DNA of 64,000 nt from Prosopocoilus inquinatus (GCA_036172665.1 CM069877.1:10808501-10872500), one strand, 5' to 3'; shown: positions 47,061 to 59,396, counted from the first letter of the stretch. Notes: generated by a model not told the origin, from the letters alone. Numbers and translations: made by a program.

Positions 47061-47264
47061 CTAATCCTATTTCTTCCCTGAGGAGGTCAACGTCGTCCCC
47101 ACAAAGTCCGCGATAACCCCGGCCACCGTAAGGAACATTCCATGAGTCGACGTTTTTTTTTTTTTGCCCAACGGTGTCCTAAGTCATGAACTTGTCAGGA
47201 CCTCAGGAGCGGAAGGGTATTTTTGTGTGTGTAAAGTGTTCCATGGCATGGTGTTAGAACAAAG

Positions 47265-47545
47265 AAACCTAATATGAGAACGGGTCGCCCTTAATGGCGT
47301 CACAAGATTACCTACCTTTCTGTTTACTGTAGAAAGGGATGATCCGTTTGATAGCCATGTTCCACGACTTTGTTACTTCCAAATCTCCTCACCGTTGAAG
47401 GGGAAGCAACGTCGAATTTTCTCCCCAACACTGAAGGGTACCTGAAGTGAGTAACGACCTCCGAGAAATATCCCGAGCGGGTGCGAACCCACGACCTTAC
47501 GATTGCAAGGCCGGTCCCTTACCACTGGACCGTTGAGGCATTATT
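47265..47545 (-). mobile_element. tRNA-derived SINE
   Basis: On the minus strand an A-box-like TCCAGTGGTAAGGG (47516-47529) and a B-box GGTTCGCACCC (47479-47489) are spaced as in a tRNA head, with an anticodon-arm-like GGCCTT..AAGGTC between them. The body runs to about 47265 and shares its tail with R2. The head does not fold as a clean tRNA (8-nt anticodon loop), so it is a SINE promoter and not a functional tRNA gene. Parent tRNA not assigned. Confidence 0.7.
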
Positions 47546-47999
47546 TAATATATCGTTATTATATTGTTAAGTGTTAAATACATTTGTTTATTATAATCGA
47601 AGCTGAACTTTTATAATGTCTCTACCGAGTTACACCGGACAACGCACAAAAAGGAGGTTACAACCTTTGAGATGCAATAGAAACAGTGATATCAATTGGC
47701 ACCAAACAGGGAAGTAGTGTTACCACCTTACATCAGCAAATCTAGGATAAGGGTGAGTTGGATTGGGTTGGGTATATCAAATGGCACCAAACAGAGAAAT
47801 AATGTTACCACCTTACATCAGCAAATCAAGGATAAGGGTGGAGGCGGGGCTAATCAGTACTCAAATGCGAAAGACGGGGCCTGTCCAGTGATCGACCAAT
47901 CACAAGTCTTGAAACGTTTCCAAGCGTAGAAAGTCGCGGTTAAGTGTGCGTTCGAATTAGTTATGAGCTAGGTATAATAAGTGAGCCGGAGCAAGTGGT
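47546..47999. repeat. Short direct duplication and spacer
   Basis: ATGGCACCAAACAG/ATTGGCACCAAACAG, then GTTACCACCTTACATCAGCA, occurs at about 47694 and 47780. Confidence 0.7.
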
Positions 48000-49010
48000 G
48001 GACAAATTACGTTGCGTAGTGCGTTGGATTGCTTCACTTACCGGCGGATGAGGGGGCGGAGGTAATAAGTATTCAAGGCAGGAGGTGGTGCCAACTCATC
48101 TAGTAGCCAATGAAATAATACGGAAGCTATTCTTAAGACTGATGTGAACATACAGCGAGAGCGAGGAGCGTAGATGTCGTTAATATCATTTTTTCAAAGG
48201 TGAAGGTGGAGTAACACAAGAGGCGGGGCCTATCCAATGACAGATGTCTTGCAACATCGCCCGTTACGCAGCGCGGTTGAAAACAGGCGAATATGGTCTT
48301 CCAAAAAAGAGGGGGGGCTTGTTTACTTACCAATGAGATGTTTAAAACACAAGAGGCGGGGCTTATCCAATGGCCAGTGAGAGGTTTTCAAATGTTTTGC
48401 TTGTGAAATCGCCCGTTATGCAGCTCGGTTGAAAACAGGCGAATGTGGTGGTGATGATAAGTCTTCCGAAAAAGAGGCGGAACCTCTTTAGTTACCAATG
48501 AGATGTTTAAAATACAAGGGGCGGGGCCTATCTAACGACCAGTGAGATGTCTTCAGACGTTTTGCATGCGAAATCTCCCGTTATGCAGCGCGGTTGAAAA
48601 CAGGCGAATGTGAAGATGGTGTTAATAAGTTTTCCGAAAAAGAGGCGGGGCCTGCGTAGTTACCAATGAGATTTTTCAAATGCAAGGGGCGGGGCCTATA
48701 TAATGACCAGTGAGATGTTTTCGAATGTTTTGCATGCGAAATCACCCGTTATGCAGCGTGGTTGAAAACAGGCGAATGTGAAGATGGTGATAATAAGTCT
48801 TCTGAAAAAGAGGCGGGGCCTGTTTACTTACCAATGAGATGTTACAAATTTCAAGAAGCGGGGCCTATCTGATGACCAGTGAGACGTTTTCGAATGTTTG
48901 GAATACGAAATCCCACGTTAGAAAACAGGCGAATGTGAAGCTGGCCATAATAAGTTTTCCGAAAAAGACGCGGGGCTTGTCCAATTTTCCAATGAGATGT
49001 TTCAAACATA
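48000..49010. repeat. Tandem array, about 160-bp units with GC-box and CCAAT motifs
   Basis: GGTTGAAAACAGGCGAATRTG recurs near 48270, 48423, 48588, 48763 and, partly, 48918. Each unit has one or two AGGCGGGGCCT words and one or two CCAATGA words in fixed order. Confidence 0.85.
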
Positions 49011-49139
49011 TTTGAATGTAAAGGGCGCTCTTATAACCGAAATTAACCAACGGCGGCGTGCGGATCGTGGCCGTCTTCAAGTCTTCATTTATAAAGACTC
49101 GCCTGCGTCACTTTTTTCAATCATTAAGGCGGAGGTGGT

Positions 49140-49960
49140 GATGGAAATCCTATGGAGACTAGGGGCGGAGCCTGTACAATAGCCAGTGAAGTGCCTTCAA
49201 CTATTTTGAAGACGAAAATTGCTGTGTGTGTAATGAATTTGAGTTACATTGTTTGTGGGGGCGAAGGTGGGGGGGTAATAGGTGTATTGGTACAGGAGGC
49301 GGAGCTTATCCATTCGCCAATCGGATGTTTCTAATTAATGCTTTGAAGATGAATGTGGCGGTAGACGGGATTTCTTCCGTACTGCAAAAAACATGAAGCC
49401 GTATCGAAATTTAGCCAACAGGGACTAGGGGCGGAGCTTGTGCAATAGCCAATGAAGTGCTTTCAAATGCCTTGAAGACGAAAATCGCTGTCTAAGTAAT
49501 GAATTTCAATTACTCTATTTATGGGGGGGAGATAGTGAAGTAGGTGCAGGTGAAGGTGGGGGGGTAATAGGTGTATCGGTACAGGAGGCGGAGCTTATCC
49601 ATTGGCCAATGGAGCGTTTCTAATCAATGCTTTGAAGATGAATGTGGCGGTAGACAAGGATTTCTTCCGTACTGCAATAAAAATGAAGCCGTATCGAATT
49701 TTAACCCACAGGGACCAGGGGCGGAGCCTGTGCAATAGCCAACGAGGTGCTTTCAAATATTTTGAAGACGAAAATCGCTGTCTACGTAATGAATGTGTAT
49801 TACTCTAATTATGGTGGGAGACAGTAGAGTAGGTGCAGGTGAAGGTGGGGAGTAATAGGTGTATGAGTACAGGAGGCGGAGCTTATCCATTGGCCAATGG
49901 GGTGTTTCTAATTAATGTTTTGAAGATGAATGTGAGGGTAGACGAGGATTTCTTCCGTAC
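49140..49960. repeat. Tandem array, about 285-bp units, same motif grammar
   Basis: GGCGGAGCTTATCCATT near 49300, 49588 and 49871, and GGGGCGGAGC then CAATAGCCAA near 49160, 49435 and 49718. Each unit ends GATTTCTTCCGTACTGCAA. Evidently related to the preceding 160-bp array but with a longer unit. Confidence 0.85.
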
Positions 49961-50542
49961 TGCAAGAAAGCATTTTTTTCTTCTAGGCCCAAACTTGCAA
50001 CGTTGCCATCTACCGTTGTCATTCATCAAATAAACAAACTGCTTCCGGGGCTGTCCCCGCGAACCCACTCGCTCAATTGTGGAAGCCTCCGCGAAAACAG
50101 ACAGACAGTCCTTGAATGTTAATTACGCCCGCCTGTTAATTTCCGCGGACGCCGCCGCCGCTCGCGCTCCCTCGCGGGATAAATAACGTCAAATAGAATT
50201 TTAAAATTACGGCACGCGGGCGAGGCGTGACAGTCGCAGCCCAGGCAAATCACGCCGCATGTCATAAAATATTTATTCGTGCAGGCGGGAATTAGGACGA
50301 AGGCAGCCGGAAACGAAATCCGCGCGCGCGGTTCTTGTTTGTTTGCTCACGCGGCGCTCCTGACAAATCAGTCGTGAATCACCTGAGGCGTTCGCTTTTT
50401 GTTTACGATATGATGAAATTTGCCCGGGGGCGGATCGATCGCTGACGAGCGTACTGCAGATCGAGATGCTTTTGATTTCAGTCAAAGCCGAATGTTAGTT
50501 ATAACAAACAACAAGACGCGTCAAATCAATAGGGAAATCTCG
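49961..50542. other. GC-rich unassigned block
   Basis: CpG-dense, with CATAAAATATTTAT near 50262 and GCGCGCGCGG near 50322. Possibly regulatory. No coding signal. Confidence 0.35.
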
Positions 50543-50865
50543 CCCAATGTGGGGCCAGCCTAACATCATTACGCTAACGGCGATGCTTGTCGTACAGCGG
50601 ATTTCGATTCTGCACAATGTGGGGCCAGCCTAACATCAATACGCTGGCGGCGATGCTTGTCGTACAACGGATTTCGATTTCGCAACATTGTGGGGACAGC
50701 CTATTCCGCACAATGTGGGGCCAGCCTAACGTCATTACGCTGGCGGCGATGCGTACAGTACAGTATGTCGTACAGCGGATTTCGATTCCGCACAATGTGG
50801 GGTCAGCCTAACATCATTACGCTTGCGGCGATGCTTGTCGTGTATTGGACTTCGATTCCAAAAAC
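50543..50865. repeat. Tandem array, about 72-bp units
   Basis: CAATGTGGGGCCAGCCTAAC (or close variants) at 50545, 50615, 50686 (as GGGGACAGCC), 50711 and 50792, with CGGCGATGCTTGTCGTACA and GGATTTCGATT between. One unit is truncated and one carries a short duplication. Confidence 0.85.
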
Positions 50866-52302
50866 CTCGTATGGAATTACCAATATCGCTACTTGCCCTG
50901 AGTATGATCTCTCGAAACATCCCTCGGTTAAACACCCTCAAATAAAGTGAACGGCGAACACGAGTAATGAAATCAAACCAAAAACCAAGTCGAAAAGCCT
51001 AACGAAACAAACATTATAAACGAAACTGCGCACAGCGATCGTTTGTCGTAAATGCCTGATTAGTGATGAGGTTGTCAGGCTTGGAAAAGCATGATTTAAT
51101 GCTCGAAAATCGAAAAGTTTTGTTCAGATCGAGAGAAGTATGTCTTTTCCCACCGAAACGTAACAACAGTGGATGAAACAAGACCAAAGGCTAAACAGCC
51201 CTCTCACAATAAGGGAATAAAGAAAGAGCGGTAAACTTTTTTTAAATCTAGCTAAAAACTCAACGCGAATGCGTCGTTGTTATTATTCAAAGGCTCGACG
51301 CGGAGGCGTCGAAAAACGGCGGCGACAATAAAATATATTTTATTCATCGGGGCGTCGCGCCGGGGCGCGCTGACACAACATTGATTGATAAATTCTATTT
51401 GCCGCCGCGACGCGCCGCGCGCGCCCTGCTCGTCTCTCTCGCAAAATAAATGTCATGTTTAGATTGAATATTTCCATTGCAAATTTTCATTTCCTCTATT
51501 AGATGTTGAGGGGGCGCTCGCTGCGCGCCGCGGCGCCGACAGACAGCGAGAGGAAAAACAGATTGTCACGCCTTGCCTCCGTGCGATTCAAATCCGCAGG
51601 GGTCGGGGGGGCCTGCGGGCGAACGGATCTCGTCACGTATATTTTGCAGAATTTTTTTTTTTTTTTATTTTAATGAACCAATCGCAAAGCGCAACACTCG
51701 CAGATTAATTAATTCACTTTTACGACCCCGCGGGCCGCCGCGTAAATTATTCAGCGCGCAGTAGGAAATTCGGCGATCGTAAATTTCGCCCCGGCGAAAA
51801 TACGGGGGACGTGGGGGAGGGGTGCAGGAGAAGAGGAAGAAGAGGTCACAGGGCAAATTCAGGATTCGGCTTTGATCGGGAGATTTCAATACGCAAACGT
51901 TCGCCTTTGATGTCCGGAATAAGAACTTACAATGCGATTTCGGAGAGTACGAGTTGAGCAGATGGGGGGAGGGGGTGGGACGAGAGGAAACAGGGGGGTA
52001 GGAAGCAGCCATTCCGCTTTTCTATGTATATTCAAGGCCGCGCATATTTGCCTTTCATTTAAAGCAAGCAACGGCCTCCTAACCAAGATAAATATAATAA
52101 TGAAAACGGTTCCTACGCTTTTTCATTTTTTCGGGATTGCAATGGGCCCATAACCTGTTGCCGTCGACTAACACGTCTCGAGAATTTCAATTTATTGCTG
52201 CGCTAACGGTGAGTCTCCACCATGTTGGGCGCCAAATTGTTACCTTTGGTGTAAAAAAAAATTGTTACACGTTGGAATTCAAACTTTTTGCATCAAATAA
52301 GT
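50866..52302. other. GC-rich islands, unassigned
   Basis: Positions 51290-51560 are CpG-dense with CGCGCCGCGCGCG runs and an ACATTGATTGATAAATT word near 51381 that contains the Exd/Pbx-type core TGATTGAT. Near 52223 lies GTTGGGCGCCAAATTG, the reverse of an LTR primer-binding word. No gene called. Confidence 0.35.
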
Positions 52303-52759
52303 CAGGGTTTCCCAAACTGTGGGGCGCGTCCTTCCAGGGGGGGCGCAGCAGAATAAATCTAAAAACAAATGAACGCAAATTGCAACTAATTTATAATATT
52401 ATTTTGTACAAGAGGTTACATTAATTAATTAAAAGAGAGATATATGAATTGGTTGGCACCGAACTTGTAGTATTTGATTAAAACTAAGAAGATTCTAATT
52501 TCTGAACTTAAAATTGACGTTGTGTTTGCCAGTTATAACCCAAATTTAATGCTCGCGACTGTACGTGCACCGTATGATAGCTATGAAAGCTATGAAATGT
52601 AATGAGGAGTCTCAAATATTTAAAAAATAAGCACTTGACAATCATTGAGCATCAGTATTCAAGTTCGAGTATAAACGGTGGAGAGGGGAGGGGGGGGGGG
52701 CGTGAACCATAACACAGGTCAAAAGGGGGTCGCAAAATCTAAAAGTTTTGGAAACACTG
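52303..52759. mobile_element. hAT-type MITE, 457 bp, relative of hAT element 1
   Basis: Begins CAGGGTTTCCCAAACTGTGG and ends TTTTGGAAACACTG, flanked by the exact 8-bp duplication AAATAAGT (52295-52302 and 52760-52767). Its left end matches the right end of the 40035 element and its right end matches the other's left end, so it is the same family in opposite orientation and lacks element X. Confidence 0.9.
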
Positions 52760-52767
52760 AAATAAGT

Positions 52768-53944
52768 AAACAACCGTAACATGTGTGCATAGAGCGAGGC
52801 AGGGCAGTGATACCAACGGCAGCTTTTTATAGTCGGAGAGGGCGTGGAGTAAAAGATGGAAATCCACAAAAAAAATAGTATATTTGACGATCATTAAGCG
52901 GGAGGCGCCACACAGTGTTGCCGAGTACTAATAAAAACTTGGACAAAATTATTAAAACTTTTTTTTCATTAAAAATAGTTATATTACGTTGAAAAATACA
53001 TGAAAAATATAAAAATTCGAACGGTACTTTTTTGTTTTAGGAACAATAAGACAATACATAAAATGTGAAGAAAAAGTCTGGTAGAGTAAACATGTACTTC
53101 CGAAAATATTTTCTTTTTGCAAGAATGCTCGGACAGATAAGTTATTACTATAAATCTACGTATAGGATGAGTTCAGTTGGATTGGGCTGACCTTGAAGAA
53201 AGCTGGAAGTAAACGATGAAATTTATTACCTATTTGACATGTGTAGGAAGAGTTCGGTTGGTTTGGGTTGACCTTGGAAAAGACTGAAAGAAAAACAGCA
53301 ACTGAAATTTATTACGTTTTCGTTCATCTTTTATTTCTTTAGCTCTTAATCAATAAACAAATAACGCACGTTATTTATTTTATTTTTTTGGTGGAAATCA
53401 TCAATCATTTTATTCGACTGTCTTTTGTTTTATTTTTGTTTTTTTGCTTTTAACTAAGAAGGAAAGAAATGAGACAATAAGATCAGCTTGCATCCTTTTT
53501 TTTTAACTTAATTGATTAATTTCCATTTTCCTTTTTTTAATGAGGCACGATGAGGAAAGCAGCGGAAGCTCTTCTCATGTAGTCGATCGTCGTTTAGCTT
53601 TTCTTGATCAACGATTAACGCGATCAGGATACGTAGTAGCAGCTCTTTTGTTTTTCTCCTTTTTTTGAAGGAGGAAAGTCAAGCATCGTCTCTTTTCTGT
53701 TTTCTTACATATTCGAACATCTTGTTCATCTAGCGCACAATAGATGGCGCTGACTTTTTCTGCAATAGAAAATTAATCGCATACTTTGACGCTTTTGAAA
53801 TGAATTCTAAAGTGAATCATCTGCTGCAGCGATAATATTTCGATTTTCGACCATAGAATTTCGTGCTCGTTACTGCGTATTTTTTTTTTTTTTGGCATTT
53901 GTTTCTACCAAAAAGTGTAAGTAGCGACATCCTGCGATCGCTTT
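52768..53944. other. Unassigned, two short repeat motifs
   Basis: GTTCAGTTGGATTGGGCTGACCTT near 53169 and GTTCGGTTGGTTTGGGTTGACC near 53245 are inverted relatives of the 36.5-38.2 kb array. A GATGGCGCTGAC word lies near 53742. Confidence 0.45.
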
Positions 53945-54035
53945 TTGAGCAAATGGGGCTGAAGCAACTGTACAAAGGATCCTCGAGGGATCCACTGCAA
54001 TCAAAAACGATTTGCAACAATTTCTTTTTTGTTTT
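53945..54035. repeat. Second copy of the 10900-10990 fragment
   Basis: GGGGCTGAAGCAACTGT and CTGCAATCAAAAACGATTTG match in order. Confidence 0.6.
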
Positions 54036-55104
54036 TACCGTTGGAAGCACTGCTTGAAATAACCTGCATACAAATGACACGTGTGTTCAATTCGGATGGT
54101 GACCTTGAATGATCGTACAAGGTCAGACCTGGCGAACAGGGTCTCTCGTGCACACGTTCATCTTCACTTGATAAACGCCCTCATTAGGGGGGGAGGGTTG
54201 AAGGGCATCGATGTAATTGAACGCGACGATTCAGGCGCATCTCATCACATACAAGCACAACTGTTGATCGTTCCTTCGCATTTATTTTATGTTGCGTAAA
54301 AAAAAAAACTGAAATGTTTCTTTTTTTATTTTTGCCGGGGTGCAATTGAGGCGGCGGTGACGACTCGTGGCTTGACAAATCTAACGACCCTTGAAGCATG
54401 GGGCTCTTATATGAAATGTTATACTCTTATATTGAATCCCGTCGACGCGACGGCACCGACGCGACGAAACGGGGATTTATTTTGTTTTGATGTCGCGGAT
54501 AAACATTCTCCTTCCGTCTCGCACTTACTTGCCTTTGAACTCTTACGATAACATTTGATGAAGCTGTTGCGTTGAGAAATGCGATCGCATCGTTGAAGTT
54601 AACTAAAGGCTTCAGGTTACTGTGAAGTATGCAGAAAAATCGGGAATGGAGTAGACAGGCGTGGGTCGGATTTCATGTTAAGGAGGAGCCACCAACGTGG
54701 AAGAAGAAAATTTGAAAGGAACGGTGTTGGTGGATTTACAGGAAATGAAGAGAACATTCACATCTACGCTAATTTGCTGCCCGAAACGGATCGTCACAGA
54801 CAGCTCCAAAACCATGCTTGTGCAACCAACGATAGTCGTACGCGATAGTAAGTCGTCAATTGGAAAAGGAGTCATATACCTCACAATATCTAAAACGGGA
54901 ACTAAAACTGGGGCTAAAAGCTTGTAAGCGAAGAATAATAATTTATGCGAAAGAAAAAGCAACAGTCGCAAATAACATACCTGTCCTGAACTTCAAGGAT
55001 GAGGCTGAGACAATTTTGTCGAGTTTCAGTCCTCCAAGGCAGCGCGAAAGCCGACGCGAGTCGTATAGAGAAGAAACCTCCAGCTAAGTTCCTCAACCCA
55101 ACCA
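54036..55104. other. Unassigned; overlapping frames
   Basis: Around 54680-55090 several frames of 63-97 codons open on both strands, and none has a recognised domain. Confidence 0.3.
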
Positions 55105-55340
55105 AAGTGTGTGCCGTCCTTTAGGCGGAGGCGACGCGAAAATATGGGGCAGAGCCCATCGCAAATTAATGAATCCAAAACTGGCCTTACCCCTAAGTGT
55201 GCTACGCTCACCAAAAAAGTCAGCGACAAGTTATTTTATTACTTTAAACTGGGCCGCAGCCAGGCTAAAAACTCAGTCTTGTCTTTCAAAGTGGGCGGCG
55301 ATCCCAAAAAGTTTGGGAACCTGTGCTTTAAAGCAACGTT
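55105..55340 (+). repeat. Dispersed repeat R3, copy 1
   Basis: GTCCTTTAGGCGG, GGGGCAGAGCCC, TCGCAAATTAATRAA and CTTACCCCTAARTGT match 56095-56245 in order. The end near 55300-55326 (CCCAAAAAGTTTGGGAACCTG) looks like an hAT terminus, but the opposite end was not found. Confidence 0.7.
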
Positions 55341-56094
55341 GTCTATTTGTTGTTTGGAATAAATTTTTCATAAGTTTTTCACATTAGCAATTAATTAAAT
55401 GTAGTGAATAAATAGAATATATTTATCGTATCACCTCGGGTCAGGCCGTCAGGGCAGACTTAAAATTTTCCAGGGCAACGGCAACGTAAAAACACAAAAA
55501 TAAACAAATAGACGAATATATTACAACAACAATACTGTATTCGTCATTTTACAACAGAAGAAGGGTTTGGACCGCAACAAGGGGCAATCGAGTAAAACTC
55601 GACGCAAAGAAAAGCCGATAGCACGAAATGCCAAAAATGAACGCAATTGAATCTCTCCGTCGAAGTAACAAACGTGCAAGAAATTATTGTAATTCTCAGG
55701 AGCTTCCAACGCAAACAATGAGACATGGTTGGAAATTCTATGACTTTGTAGACGTTTTAAAGTATACGCAAGATTGAGAAAATTCAATATGAGTGCTTGC
55801 AAGAGATGATGATTATATCTAAAAATAGAAGTTCCAGACGATATTGTTTATTTAAGGCAATAAAAGAAATACCGAGTAACGAGATTCGTGAGATGATTTA
55901 AATCCGGTGTATAAAAAAAGAAACTGACAGTAAATTGCACCGCAAACTAAAGCGAGATGTGCGCGACGATTTGCGTTATAAAAATCCAACTTAATTTTAT
56001 ACGACGGAGACGATGACAAAAAAACATATTTTTGTCACAATAACAAGAAGCGTTTCCACCAATTCAAATCGCCGGTCAATCATTACAACTGCTG
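55341..56094. other. Unassigned
   Basis: AT-rich, no gene or repeat recognised. Confidence 0.35.
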
Positions 56095-56250
56095 TCCTTT
56101 AGGCGGTCAAGACATGAGAATTTGGGGCAGAGCCCTATACTAACACCAACTAGGCCTTGGGACAGTGAAAGACGACTGCGTCCTGCAGGCACGTCGCAAA
56201 TTAATAAAGACAAAACTGACCTTACCCCTAAATGTACAGAAGAAGGATTC
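56095..56250 (+). repeat. Dispersed repeat R3, copy 2
   Basis: Same blocks as 55105-55210, with a longer insertion between GGGGCAGAGCCC and TCGCAAATTAATAAA. Confidence 0.7.
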
Positions 56251-56299
56251 CACGAATTTTTTCCTCATCATTCCTATTTTTCGCATTTAGTTACGTTTT

Positions 56300-57354
56300 A
56301 TTTTTGCTTGGGGTTCGGGGGGGGGGGGGTGGAGGCTGACTAATAAGGCAAAAGAAAAAATACGATTAAAAGAAGCAAAAGGAAAAATGTGTCTTTCAGT
56401 TCATTTTTTTTCCAGAAAGTGTTTTGATTCCCTTTTTTTATTTTGTTTGATTGTTCTGTGTTTCGATTTTTTTGGGGGCGGGGGAGGAGGGGCGAGAACG
56501 GACATCGAAGTTGTACAAACAAAAGAATATCAATTTTCTTTCGAACGATTTTTTTCTCTCGTTTTGATCGTTCGCCCCTTGTTTTACTTTTGCGTGATGG
56601 GGGGGGGGGAAGAGGTCGTAGACAATGAAGAAAAAGTGAAAGAGAAAATGACTTTCGTTTGTTTGATTTTTTTCAAATATTTGCTCGCTTTTTCATTCTT
56701 GCGTTTTATTTCGAGTGAAAAAAACAACCAGTCTTTAGTTTTTCTTTTCTTTGTCAGGGAGGGGGAACGTTTAACTAGGAGAAGGAAAATACAAAGGGCA
56801 ATTGACCGCAGTCGACGTTTTACGTCAATGTTTTTTATTCTTTCATTTTTTTTTAATTGTCGTCCATTGTGGTATTCGCAGGCAGAGAAACAAAAAAATT
56901 ATCAACTTTCTTTTCAATGATTTTTTTCCCTCGTTATTCTCTTGTTTTGTTTTTGCGAGATGGAGAAGGGAGGAGAGTAAGGGAAAAGGAAAACAATTGA
57001 CAAAGAAAATAGAGGAAAGCAAAAATGACTTTCGTTAGTTTGTCTTTCTTTTTCCGACGAAGAAAATAGCCGTCTTTTGTTCGAGATTGCAGTGGCCCTT
57101 TTTTTCATAGACAATTTTATAAAAACAGAGACAACTTGAGTTCTTTTTCAACGATTTTTTCTCTTGTTTTGATCATTCGCATTTTGTTTTATTTTTTCGA
57201 GAAGGGGGGGGGGGGAAGAGGGAAATGTCAAAACAGCTTTCCATGGTTTGCTTTTTCTTTTTTCTTTCAACGAAGAAGAAACTTTTTTTATTTTAGAATA
57301 TACGCTCGTTGTTTTTTCCGTATTATTTTCAGAAAGAGAGAAAAAGAAAGAGAC

Positions 57355-57395
<41 letters not shown>

Positions 57396-58115
57396 TAACA
57401 AAAATTGCCTTTTCGTCTTTGGTTTATTTATTTTTTCATGTTTTTGATGACGTACAAAGAGGGCGGGTTTCGTAAGTCGAACGGAAGAAAGAAAAAGGCG
57501 AAAATCGATTGGCGACGGAGGGGGCGGGGTGGGGGAGAGAGTTCCGACGAAGAAAAGGAGAGGTTAATCGTCTTTTTTTTCGCGTCTTCGTTCACTTTTT
57601 ATTACGCAAAAAGGCGACCGTTTTTGTCACATAGTCGTTGGGTTTTAGGCTTCTTTGCTTTTGAAAAAAATAAATACAAAAAATACAAAGTATTTTCGTT
57701 TAATTTTTCGAAGTTCTTTTGTTTTTTTTTTGTTTTTGTTTTTCAACGAAGAAAGGAAAAGATGAGAAACATTTTTTTTTAAAACCTTCACCGTTCAGAT
57801 ATTTGGTTTTCGTTTTGCTTTCGATAAAGAAAGTATCATCACATTAAAAAAAAAACATCTATTACACAGTCTATTGTTTTTAAAGGACGAAGAGGGTAAT
57901 AAACATTATTTTATAAAACCGTGACCGCTCAGTTTTTCCTTGTTTTTTTTTTGTATTGCTCTCGATTAAGAAAGTCTCACCATATTTAAAAAGATAATAA
58001 TTTATTACATAGTCCTTTGTTTTTAAAGGAAAAAGAGGTTCAATTTTTTTTGTGCGGTTGAAAACAGTTTCGTTTCTTCGATTTTCTGAAAAAGGAAAAT
58101 GACATGACGTAAAGC
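56300..58115. repeat. Strand-asymmetric T/G-rich degenerate tandem repeats
   Basis: Blocks of CGATTTTTTTCTCTCGTTTTGATCGTTCGC followed by a GGGGGGGGGGAAGAG-type run recur near 56545, 56918 and 57153. At 57790-58050 two units of about 130 bp share GATAAAGAAAGT/GATTAAGAAAGT and TTGTTTTTAAAGGA. A (AG)n run lies at 57331-57396. Long + frames here (up to 177 codons) arise from low complexity. Confidence 0.7.
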
Positions 58116-58277
58116 GTAAACCGTTTGACATTTCTTGACCGTTGGACAAATGTCGACGTCAGCGTAAGCAACTGCTTTCGAAAATTTTCAAACGCGACGT
58201 CGAAATATATCATTCCGACGCCTACTCATAGCGCTGCATCGGTATAAATAATTCTCTATTAATTAGACTGCATTCGA

Positions 58278-58515
58278 ATAAATAATTGAATCGATGAGTG
58301 CATAATCGTGTTCAGTCCAAATTTGCTGTGTTGAGAAAACAAGTAACTTTCTTTAGATTTTTATTTTTAAGTAATTGTTGGCTTTATGAGGCTTCAGGCA
58401 TCCTTACGTGAAAGAGTTTTATTCACTCAAAAAAATTAAAATGTAGAAAGTTATTTGGGTTTTCTCAACGCAGTAAATTTGGACTGAACACGATTATGCA
58501 CTCATCACTCAATTA
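58278..58515. mobile_element. MITE of about 235 bp
   Basis: GATGAGTGCATAATCGTGTT then CAGTCCAAATTTGCTG pairs with the right end AACACGATTATGCACTCATC. Arms are about 75 bp and extend through GAGAAAACA. Interior non-coding. Confidence 0.85.
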
Positions 58516-59359
58516 TGAATTAGACGATTTTATTTATTTATTTTTTTCAATACATCACGCAATAAAAATTGCAACGCGTTCTTAAAAAATGATATAAAAC
58601 AGTCGGACGCGGAGCCTTTTGGTTTGTTTAGGGTTCTACATATTTGGAGAATTTGTTTTCTTTTTTTTTTTAAATCGATGAGATTTAATTGCAAAAGATA
58701 AGCGCTTAACGTAATTAAATTAGACATCTTCACAGAAGACGTCATGTTCATACGCAGCTCACTTGATATGCTTAGTAAACAATCTTATCGTCCCAAATAA
58801 ACTGAGTTTAATAATAAATAATAATAAAATCCTAACGGTTTCCAGGTTTCAGATACAGTCAGTATTAAAAATACTAATTGTAAGTTGATAATTATTTTTT
58901 TTTAACCACCACAAATTTAGATTTCATAACGGAGAGACATTACTTTTAATTCTGATTGTACACGCACGCACACATGAATTAAATTCGCTCACAGATTTGT
59001 GTTGTTGACTTTGACGTAACCGCCCACCGTGATGTGATTTTTGAATCAACGCGAAAATATTTACTGTTTAATCGCCGGGGCTTACCCCTCCGAGCGCGAG
59101 GACTCATTCCGCGTGGGGATTCCTCGCTGCATCTGGCAAGGTCACTCACCCAAGTCGGTCAAGAAAGAAAGAAAGAAAGAGGAATTCCCCCTACTTTCCC
59201 GGCTATTAATCTTTCTTCTCTGAACTCCGATTTCAGTTGATTACGTTTATCTACGGGAATTCCGCGAAGAAGTTAATTTTGTTCTGCACTAACGCAATAA
59301 GCTGATTTGCGAGTGCGAGCGCGGACGGAGTAAACCCCCCAAAAAAATATCCCTGTAGG
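58516..59359. other. Upstream region of the candidate promoter
   Basis: Contains an (AAAG)n-like run near 59163. A 60-68 codon frame pair at 59034-59240 has no domain. Otherwise unassigned. Confidence 0.4.
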
Positions 59360-59396
59360 TATTTAAAGTTCACCGTGCACAAGTGTGGCATCAGTG
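59360..59396 (+). promoter_or_regulatory. Candidate core promoter (TATA + Inr)
   Basis: TATTTAAAG begins at 59360, and the A of TCAGTG lies at 59393, 33 bases downstream, the spacing expected of an arthropod TATA/Inr promoter. The Inr fits TCAKTY at five of six positions. Confidence 0.5.

Noticed and set aside
47479..47545. Functional tRNA gene on the minus strand
   Set aside because: A- and B-box words are present but the anticodon arm has an 8-nt loop and the acceptor stem does not pair, so it is a SINE head.
48000..50865. CRISPR array
   Set aside because: The repeats are long, diverged, without uniform unique spacers, and the sequence is eukaryotic.
56387..57782. Long Phe/Arg-rich + frames up to 177 codons
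   Set aside because: They follow T-rich, G-run low-complexity sequence and shift frame from unit to unit.
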